This document shows positions 38,096 to 46,800 of a stretch of DNA of 64,000 bases, in pieces. The notes below the pieces were generated by a model. That model saw nothing but the letters and a program-made list of their open reading frames with translations. It was not told the DNA's origin and did no database searches. A program made the position numbers and the translations under genes. The stretch is from Tritrichomonas musculus. Its lineage: Eukaryota > Parabasalia > Tritrichomonadida > Tritrichomonadidae. The stretch lies in the NCBI GenBank assembly GCA_039105265.1, contig JAPFFF010000023.1:372001-436000 (forward strand), written 5' to 3'. Numbering within the stretch: position 1 is the first letter of the stretch; each line of letters starts with the position of its first letter.

Positions 38096-39921
38096 TTGGT
38101 TGATATATATTTTTCATACGAATATTTTAAATTGATATTCGATATTCATTAAGAAAAATATTTGTTTTAAAATGCAATAAAATTATTTGAAAATTTTATC
38201 ATGAAAATTTTGATGTTAGCAAGTCGGCTCTTCTCGAATAGGAAACTTTTTGGATTTGTACTAGGAAAATATAATTAATAGCATTTATTATAATAAAATG
38301 GCCCATTAAAAATTAGAAAATTTGAATCATGGAGAAAATTGAATATTGATATTTCTGTGATTTTTTGATTTGATGGATTTTTCCTATTATATTTTATGTA
38401 GTATTTGATATATACATAAAATTAAGGAATATAATTGCGTGTAAAATGAAAAATTGGCACTTTCAAATAAGTTTGTTTTTGAAAATATTGAAAGGGTTGA
38501 AAAGTTGAATAAAATCAAAAAAAAAAAAAATATTTATCATATCTTATTATTAAAAAAGCAAAAATTATTATAATTTTTATATTAATTTATATATAATAAT
38601 ATATATATATTATATATTAAATATTAATAATATAATGAATATGGAAATAAATATTCTTTTTTTAAGTTAACTTAAAAATTCAATGGAGATAAAAAAATTT
38701 GAATGAATGCTTTTTCGTTTTTTTATTCAAAATTATGAGATAAAAAATGTTTTTATCTCAATAAATTTATCATAATTTATATATGTAATATCAGCTAATA
38801 GACATAATTAAACTACAAAAACATATATATCCATATATATTAAAAAATATTTATTTATTTTGAACAATAAACTAATTTATCAATTGAAACCATAGTTTAT
38901 ATTATTACTTAAGCTTTAATGCATTGCATAAAAATCAAAATAAATAATTAAATTAGTATATTAATCCAAAAAAAAGTCGAATTTTTTTTTATTCTTCTAT
39001 ATTTTTTTTGGATTAATAAGAAGAATAAAAAAAAATTCGACTTTTTTTTGGATTAATATACTAATTTAATTATTTATTTTGATTTTTATGCAATGCATTA
39101 AAGCTTAAGTAATAATATAAACTATGGTTTCAATTGATAAATTAGTTTATTGTTCAAAATAAATAAATATTTTTTAATATATATGGATATATATGTTTTT
39201 GTAGTTTAATTATGTCTATTAGCTGATATTACATATATAAATTATGATAAATTTATTGAGATAAAAACATTTTTTATCTCATAATTTTGAATAAAAAAAC
39301 GAAAAAGCATTCATTCAAATTTTTTTATCTCCATTGAATTTTTAAGTTAACTTAAAAAAAGAATATTTATTTCCATATTCATTATATTATTAATATTTAA
39401 TATATAATATATATATATTATTATATATAAATTAATATAAAAATTATAATAATTTTTGCTTTTTTAATAATAAGATATGATAAATATTTTTTTTTTTTTT
39501 GATTTTATTCAACTTTTCAACCCTTTCAATATTTTCAAAAACAAACTTATTTGAAAGTGCCAATTTTTCATTTTACACGCAATTATATTCCTTAATTTTA
39601 TGTATATATCAAATACTACATAAAATATAATAGGAAAAATCCATCAAATCAAAAAATCACAGAAATATCAATATTCAATTTTCTCCATGATTCAAATTTT
39701 CTAATTTTTAATGGGCCATTTTATTATAATAAATGCTATTAATTATATTTTCCTAGTACAAATCCAAAAAGTTTCCTATTCGAGAAGAGCCGACTTGCTA
39801 ACATCAAAATTTTCATGATAAAATTTTCAAATAATTTTATTGCATTTTAAAACAAATATTTTTCTTAATGAATATCGAATATCAATTTAAAATATTCGTA
39901 TGAAAAATATATATCAACCAA
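38096..39921. repeat. Large near-perfect palindrome, 903-bp arms, 20-bp spacer
   Basis: Positions i and 78017-i are complementary from 38096/39921 inward to 38998/39019; I checked several blocks (TGGT/ACCA outer end, the AAGTCGGCTCTTCTCGAATA block, GTCGAA centre) and saw no mismatch. The central 20 bp (ATATTTTTTTTGGATTAATA) is not symmetric. Arms are non-coding and AT-rich. Identity of both arms implies very recent inversion-duplication, ongoing gene conversion, or a read/assembly fold-back artefact. In vivo it would form a long cruciform or a long dsRNA hairpin if transcribed. Confidence 0.85.
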
Positions 39922-39980
39922 TATCAATAGAATTAAGTAGAAAAAATATTTTTTTCGAAATTGAAGAAAAAAAAAGGGGG

Positions 39981-40380
39981 AATCGTATTTTTCTACGCCA
40001 CTTTTTGAAAACTTTTAAACTTTTTGAATACTTTTTTATACATTTTTTATTCAATTTTTGCTAAATAATGCATAAATATTTTGTTTAAATGGCTTCCCGA
40101 TTCATCCAGCAATTCAAGGAGCCTGATTCGGCTTCGCGCAGCCCTGTGGTGATCTCTGGTGCGTATATTCCTGAAAAATTATGTTAAAAATAAAAAAAAT
40201 TATATCAAAAAAAGCAAATAGTTATATTTTTAAGAGAAAATTTAAATTTACGATTTTTTTGGTTAATTTTCTTAACAGAGTAAGTTAAATTTCACCTTAA
40301 GATGGCGGTTTTTTACTTTCCATGAATAGCTATTCACGGATAGAAAAACCATTCAAAAAGTGGCGTAGAAAAAAACGATT
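39981..40380. mobile_element. 400-bp inverted-repeat element (MITE-like) inside Z
   Basis: Inverted ends AATCGTATTTTTCTACGCCA at 39981 and AAAAAAACGATT ending 40380 share about 28 of 32 bp, including CTACGCCACTTTTTGAA. The interior holds a short GC-rich segment at 40089-40187. No clear target duplication was recognised, so the boundaries are approximate. Confidence 0.55.
40089..40187 (+). other. GC-rich 32-codon ORF, possible captured gene fragment
   Basis: ATG to TAA encodes MASRFIQQFKEPDSASRSPV followed by VISGAYIPEKLC. The composition (Ser/Pro/Arg/Ala, GC-rich codons) is very unlike the surrounding AT-rich transposon DNA. It looks like a first-exon or N-terminal piece of a host gene carried inside the 400-bp inverted-repeat element. 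No source gene recognised. Coding function is doubtful. Confidence 0.35.
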
Positions 40381-41732
40381 GTCCAAAAAAAAGCATTGTA
40401 ATTCAGTCTGCTTCAAATTAAATATGATAAAAACAAATGATTCCCCTTGTATATATGTTTAAAATTAGAAATATGCACTTTTTTTAGTAAAAAAATGTTT
40501 TCTTGATATTTTTTGGATTATGATATTTTCATTTTTTATTTTTTTCATGATTTGGACCATTTTTTGTTATATATCCAAAATTCAGAATATTTTACATTAC
40601 GTTGTAATGCTTTTTTGTACAAAAATTGATTTGATAGCTCTGTGGAGCTCTTTTTTTTCTGTTCATTTGAATGCCCCTCAGAAAAGATTGAATTTACATA
40701 GAAATAAATTCAATGATCATACAATTCATTCAAGCAGCACATAGAATAAATTAAAAGATTTCAAAAAAAAGAAAAGCCAACTTTACCCTTAAATTTTAAT
40801 AAATTTTTTAAAATTGAATACATTTTGGTGTAAAAATGGTCATTTTTTGTGAGAAAAACAAATTGAATACTTTTTGGTGTAAAAATGGTCATTTTGAAGT
40901 CTACCAAAAATAGTCTTTTTATTATGCTACTTGAGGTATTTTCTTAAATGATTTACTATTTGCATTATTTATATGTAGCTTTGAAATATAATAATAATTT
41001 TTAATAAATTATATTATTGATATTCAAGAAATTATTATTTTTTTCTAAATAAAAATTTTGAATGTAAAATTGAATTAAATGTTAGTTTTTGAAATAATTA
41101 TTTTGATAATATCAGAATTTTGAAAATATATTATTTTTATTAACAAATACTTATTTTTTTGATAATATATTAGTAATATCCTCATATTAATGATAATGCA
41201 TTTATTATTTATATTATAAATCACATTTATATTATTATAAAATATATTTTTACATTTTAACTCAGTTTATTTGTATATCACATTTGAGAATTAATTATAA
41301 TAACGTATTAATTCAATTTTATTTTTCATAAATAATATTATCTTAAATGATATTCAATTAATTACTTTTTAATTAATTAAAAATATGCAAATATAATTAT
41401 GAAAAAAGAATATATGATATGAAGGTTATAAAATATTTATATATTTGGATATTGGCAAATTCCCAAAATTCCTTTGAATGGTGGAAATTAGATAAGAACT
41501 CAAAAATATTTTCCCCTTTCAAAAGTTAAACTTTTTCTGTTTTTATTTTTTTTAGTGAAATATCTCTATTTTGGCTAATAGAATCGGCTTCAAATTTAAA
41601 AATGCATCATGCTATTGATAATGCTAATATTATTTATTATTAATTTTTTATAATTTTAGAATATGATAACCGCCAAACGTCGAACCCTTTTATTAAAAAT
41701 ATTTTATGCATTTTCTTTCTGAGGAATTCTTT

Positions 41733-42101
41733 AAACTAAGTTTTTTAATTATTACCTTATTCACAAAAAAATTGAGAGTTTTTAATTCAAATTTTCTATG
41801 AGTCTTCAGAAAGTAGGACGATAAGTAGGGACAAATTATTTTTTTTAAAATACCATATCTTTCAATTTTGAGAAGATGAAAATAAAAAAAAAGAATATAA
41901 AAAAGTTTTTTATTCAGGAAAAATACCTTTTAAATAGCTTTGGGAGCCTTTGAGGGCTAAGCCCAATTGGTTAAGGTAATAGCGGGAGCCTCGACCTGAA
42001 ATGAATGAAGGTATTCATGCCTTAATAACTTAAAAAAAAATATTTAGCTTTATTCAAATTTGAGAGGACGATAAGAAGGGACAAATTAAAAAACTTAGTT
42101 T
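41733..42101. mobile_element. 369-bp MITE-like element with perfect 18-bp TIRs
   Basis: AAACTAAGTTTTTTAATT at 41733-41750 is repeated as its exact complement at 42084-42101. Inside, a direct repeat GGACGATAAG(T/A)AGGGACAAATTA occurs near 41817 and 42066. The core (about 41940-42035) is GC-rich and tRNA-like. No target duplication was recognised. It starts only about 35 bp after the end of X1. Confidence 0.55.
41940..42035 (+). ncRNA. tRNA-like / SINE-head-like sequence
   Basis: GGGCTAAGCCCAATTGGTTA with AAGG following resembles a tRNA D-arm with A box (RGYNNARNNG present, first T replaced by A), and GGGAGCCTCGACCTG about 20 bp later has the TCGA core of a B box. The two boxes are closer than in a real tRNA and no anticodon arm or 7-bp acceptor stem can be formed, so it is not a functional tRNA. 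A short A-run follows near 42029. A tRNA pseudogene or tRNA-derived SINE head is the likeliest reading. Confidence 0.3.
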
Positions 42102-43461
42102 ATTGTACATGCAACTTTTTCAGAAGAAAATAATCATCCATTTTTTCGAACTTTATTTTCCATAGAAAAGATTAAAAGTTCCTTGTATTTTTTATTGATT
42201 TCTTAATTTATGCCATTTAGAGAATGTGTTAAACGTGAAATAATCGAAAATTTTCCAAAATGAGATTATTATTTGATTAATATTTATTCTTAAAAATGGT
42301 TGACATAGATAATCAAATGGCTTAATTGGCTTCCTAAATTGATATAATTTAGGATTTAATGGTTAAAATCAGTATTAAATAAGAAAACAAATATTTTTAA
42401 ATTATTTTAAAGGAATAAAAAAAGCATGAATAGAGGGTCATGCTATTTTAATTTCTCAAAAAGTTTATTTAAACCATATATGCATACAAAAAGTTATCTG
42501 TACTGAAGCACTGTACTAAAAAATTACACCCTTTCTTTCGCTAATTATTTAGGTGTCAAATCAATAATAATCCTGTCAATTTAGAGGTACTGGTGCTCAC
42601 TTCACATCAAACTTTTTGAATACTCAAACTTGATTTTATCATTTCATATTACTGATTATTGTTATAGCAGTGTATATCGTTATATTTATGCCAACCAATT
42701 GGAATTTTCAGCTGATATGAAAGAGATGATATTATATTTTAAAATGATCATAATTCATATCCTATTTGTATTATGTAGGAATGAAGTATCAATTCATATT
42801 TATTATTATTAGTTGTTTATATTTAATTGCATTTCATAAGCCACAACTCAAATGATTAATGAAAAATAACAGAAAAAAATTCTATATCACCAATAATTTA
42901 ATATATATTAATGTTTAATTTTCAAAAACATGTTCATTTATTGTATCATTTGATGCTTGATGATATATCAAAAAAAATCAAAAAAGTGCTCCACCAATTC
43001 AGCTAGGGTTCACTCTTTTTATTTGAATTGTTTTTTCGTACGTTAAAAAATAAACCATTCAATTACAAATTTCAACAAAAATGATGAAGAAAACTAATAT
43101 CATTTATCATATTGTCATAAAAGCAGATAATTATATTGAAAGTTTTTAAATATATCATTTAAAATAATTTTTGGATTAATCAAATAATAAGAAGAATATA
43201 AATCTCGCAAAAATTGTGATTTGAGGTAAATATAGATATATTAATATTTTATACGTTTATATAACGAAATTAATCACTATATTAATTATTGAACTTCCTT
43301 GAATTCAGCATTAAGTTACAAAATAAATTTGTGAGATATATATATAAACCATTCAAATTTTTATGAAAAATAAAATTGATTTTATAGCTTAATCCGTGAA
43401 ACAAAATTCAACAAAGTATAATACTAATGCTGAATTCAAGAAGAAATTATTTTTTTCACGG
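42102..43461. other. AT-rich intergenic region with a nested foldback
   Basis: No gene supported; the ORF at 42630-42812 is chance. Near its end two inverted pairs interlock: TTGAATTCAGCATTA near 43299-43313 with its complement at 43425-43440 (16 bp), and AATCCGTGAA (43391-43400) with TTCACGGATT (43455-43464). The second pair ends exactly where homology to the hAT-like element begins. Confidence 0.45.
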
Positions 43462-43802
43462 ATTTCAAAGAAGATGATATAAATGATGCCGAATATCCAG
43501 AATACCTGATAAAAATTAAATGAGGCAAATTAATGTTAAGAAATGGATTAAAAAAGAATAAATAATAAATTTAAATAAATTTAATATTAAAATTTTCTTT
43601 AAAATCAATATATAAATGTTTTTACTTATTTTCTATGATTGAATAGTTTACAACCTTTTCATTGAATATTTTAAAACCCAATATTTTGTCTCCTGCTGAA
43701 TATTTATTGATGAAAATAATATATAATATATAATATCATATAAAGATCTAAATATATTAAAACTAAGCTTTTTTTATCAAATTTCGTAGTTCTACAACAT
43801 CT
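43462..43802 (-). mobile_element. hAT-like element, truncated copy C (one end only)
   Basis: In reverse orientation this is nearly identical to the left 340 bp of copy B (26508 onward), including GGAGACAAAATATTGGG, the (A)AGCTTAGTTTTAATAT block and the ORF-relic tail. It ends in AGTTCTACAACATCT (43788-43802), a degenerate form of the 15-bp TIR, followed by ATAAAAAG. The other 1.5 kb and second TIR are missing; homology stops at the 43391-43464 foldback. The element abuts the promoter region of the large cyclase-like gene (ATG at 43843), so its end lies within that gene's immediate upstream sequence. Confidence 0.75.
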
Positions 43803-43842
43803 ATAAAAAGTTTAAAATTTTTTCGTATAGCATGTCAATCAA

Positions 43843-46800
43843 ATGTATTCAGATGATTCAAACTCGAAGAAATCTAATGAAAATACCTTAGGAAAATTTC
43901 TTTATTCTCTTTACCCAGACGAAGATGATGAAAAATCTCAAGCTTACAGTTTCCCTTTTCATTTTTTTCAAGATATTTTAGTAAAATCCGTATTATCTTC
44001 AAGCTATGAATTCTTGTTTCGTACAATTTTTTATATTACTTTCGATTTTTTCATTGTATTTTCAGCTCCGCGCGTTCCATGGTTTGAAAGCTTTTTCCCA
44101 GATAAAGAGCCATTAACATATTCATATATAACGTCGAAAGTTGCACTTCAAGTGGTATCAGCATTGGTAATTATTCTCGTTTTCAATATTATATTACTGC
44201 AATGGGTATTATTTGTTACATATGATCCAATTCAGCATCTTTCAGAAAAATCAGCTACGTTTTTACATATTACATTTTATTATTTACCTCCGCTTATATC
44301 TATACTTTTAGGATTTTTATTTGGTTGTCTTCTACTTCTAAATTCAACAGCCGATATGACAACTAGTTATTGTACAATTTTATCAATTTTTACTTCAATC
44401 GCATTTATATTTTTCACGATCAGTTATCTGATTTATTGCACTTTTACTCGTTATTCTCTTTTAATTCGTAGAGGTTTATTTTCAACATGGGAGCCACCTT
44501 ACAGCATCGCCTCACTTGTTATTTTTTTCATCATTACAGCAAGCTTACCGTTTATATCATCCTCGTTTCGTAAGTCATGCACTATTTTTGCCCTTATCGC
44601 CTTAATCTGGTCTCTTTCAATGATATATAGCCGACAAAAATCTGTATATCTATCATCAATTGCATATTTTATTGAAATAAAAGTTGTTTTTGACGGCATT
44701 TTTTTCTCAGTTTTAACACTCATCAATATTTGGGTAGATATTCCTTTTCATTACACATTAATCATAATGCAAGTTTTATTTTTCACTTCTTTTTTTGTTT
44801 CTGCCGTTATGAGTTCCTCTGCATATTTAAGTGTTAGATCTTCTTTTCATGAAGATGGCAGTATTAATCAAGCCAATTTTCCAAACTCAATTTCTTGCAT
44901 CACTGCAATTCGAATAAGCTTGAATTTTTCAATGAAGACATTTATTCAGCATGATTTTTTAAAATGGATGGTTAAAAATCGTTTTTCATCAGATTTAGTT
45001 CCAGATATTGTTCGCCTCAATTTAGTTTTAAAGAATAATCTGAATGACTTTCAAATTCCAGCAGCTTCTTTTGGTCCACTTGAATTGATATCATTAAAAT
45101 TTTTAGCATTTCAAGTTCGCCAGTATGAGAAGTTCATCCTTGGTTCACCTGATCATCCATCTATCAGCTATGCCATTGAAGAAGCTCGTCGACTGATGCA
45201 GATTGTCGAAAATGTGTCGAATGACTTCTGGACCAATCGAGATTACGAGCAATTATCAATTGCTGAATATGGAAAGAAAGTCTTTAGAAATTCATGTTTT
45301 ATAAGAAATTCAGCTCTCTCATATCCACATTCAACTGATATTCAAAATCTATGGCTTGATTATTGTAAGTTAACTGTTAGAACGCCTTCAAAAGCCATCA
45401 TCAAGAGTGTTCATGAATTCACATATATTGAAAACCCTGGAAATACAATTTATCTATTTTTGAATCAAGAATTACCTGAAGATTTTGATATTCGTAGTTC
45501 AAAACGAATTGATTCAACAACTGAGCATTTTATTAGTTCTTATGTCGAATCAGCAATCAAGCCAATATCAAACTTTTATAGAATTGTTCCTTTTTTAATT
45601 CTCTTAATTGGAATTTTTTTTTCTGTCTTTTTCGCTTTTAGGGCGAATAGGGCATTCACTATGTTTTCTAATAACGTTAAATTATTAACATTAAGTTTAT
45701 CTATGTGCATAGATTCATTAAATAGTGCTGATCTTCTTGTTCAATTGCCTTCTGTTAATTTCATTTCAAAAACTCTTCAGATTTCATTAGATGCTGCTGC
45801 AGCCTTTCGAAGTGACATTTTTGTAAGTAATCCGATTTATCAAGATATTAATTCTTATATGTCACTTTTTGATCCCTTTGATTTTGATATAAATTATTCT
45901 TTTTGTCCTAAATTTACACTTGGCTTAATGATCATTTTTGACTATCCTGAAATTAATGAAAATATTTTTACTTGCCATGTTTTATGGACTGCTGCTTACG
46001 CGAGCCAAATCAATGAAATTGCTCAGAAGAAGTATACGCATTTTGCACCTTTCTACACATCACATGATAAATCAAAAATTAATGCTGATGAAATACAAGG
46101 AATTATTGTTGTCATAATTGCACTTATTTTTATTATTGCATTCATTATTATTACATTGCATCAACGAAAGAAGATTAAAAAATTGATTCTTGCAATTGAA
46201 AATATTGTTGCAATGAATAATGAAATATGCGAAAGAGGTGAACCTTACATTGGCTTTTCTGCTTATATTTATTTTTTGTTGATTTTTCTTTTGATTACTA
46301 TTCTTTTTTTGTATTTCATCATTTATGTTTTTCCTATTCGGAGTCTCGAAAATAAAATGATTAAACTTGCTAATCAAACCATGCTTGTTGCCAACGTTTG
46401 CAGATATTCAACGATTGCTATGTCATCTTCAATTATAGAAGTTGGTCTTAAGCAGCAGTTGAATGACGATTCTAATAACATTGATGATCCATCAAATAGA
46501 ACTATGAACTTGGATTTTGAAAATTTGACACTGATAAACAGGTTCATTATTGCAATCCAAAAGTGTCGGAGAATGTTCGTGAAAAACTTGATAGATGAAG
46601 CTAATGCAGTCACTTTATGTGGTCTTGATGACATTTTAGTAAGTGCAACTAATTGGATACCTTCTTCATCCAGCATTGAAGTAGCAGCATCGCAACAATC
46701 CGTCGATCAGATAAAATCCAAGATCATTCAAAATAATAATAATAATAATAAAAGCAGAAAAATTACTAGTTACAATAAAAACAAGTCATTCAAAATCATA

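Larger units (their letters stand above)
35996..40788. mobile_element. TTAA-flanked transposon Z (Kolobok/piggyBac-like), nested in the MULE
   Basis: Perfect 19-bp inverted ends GGGTAAAGTTGGCTTTTCT (35996-36014) and its complement (40770-40788) are each bordered by TTAA (35992-35995 and 40789-40792). TTAA target duplication with short TIRs starting in GGG fits Kolobok or piggyBac-type elements. Length 4.79 kb. No transposase ORF is visible; the interior is AT-rich and contains further inverted-repeat structures at 36459-37991, 38096-39921 and 39981-40380. It lies 80 bp downstream of the transposase stop of Y, so it did not inactivate that gene. Confidence 0.75.
32924..40905 (+). mobile_element. 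Autonomous MULE (element Y) nested in X1
   Basis: Terminal inverted repeats of about 46 bp begin GGTAGACTT at 32924 and end AAGTCTACC at 40905; both contain GACC-N-TTTT-N-TACACCAA and GTATTCAATTT in inverted form (about 38 of 46 matching). An exact 8-bp duplication AAAAATAG flanks them (32916-32923 and 40906-40913). Removing Y restores the sequence seen in X2 near 54000-54040. The only gene is a MULE transposase at 33903-35912. Without the nested element Z, Y would be about 3.2 kb. The right end carries a second, tandem copy of the TACACCAA/GTATTCAATT part of the TIR. Confidence 0.85.
32750..41691 (+). mobile_element. Element X, copy 1 (about 960 bp, split by an 8-kb nested insertion)
   Basis: The left part (32750-32923, starting AAAGGGGTCGACTCTCTC) and right part (about 40914-41691, ending GCCAAACGTCGAACCCTTTT) together match, in inverse orientation, the uninterrupted copy X2 at 53218-54167. 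An 8-bp direct repeat ATTAAAAA flanks it (32742-32749 and 41692-41699), so this is a genuine insertion with termini AAA(A)GGG(G/T)TCGAC. The interior is non-coding. The superfamily is unknown: an 8-bp target duplication with ends related over 13 bp. The reading of the two halves as one element depends on the nested MULE (32924-40905), whose target duplication marks the split. Confidence 0.8.

Noticed and set aside
40520-40744. 74-codon ORF near the right end of Z
   Set aside because: Hydrophobic, Phe/Ile-rich with no homology idea or promoter, and interrupted by AT-rich sequence on both sides.
41940-42035. Functional tRNA gene
   Set aside because: No acceptor stem or anticodon arm can be formed, the A box has a changed first base, and the spacing between A- and B-like boxes is too short.
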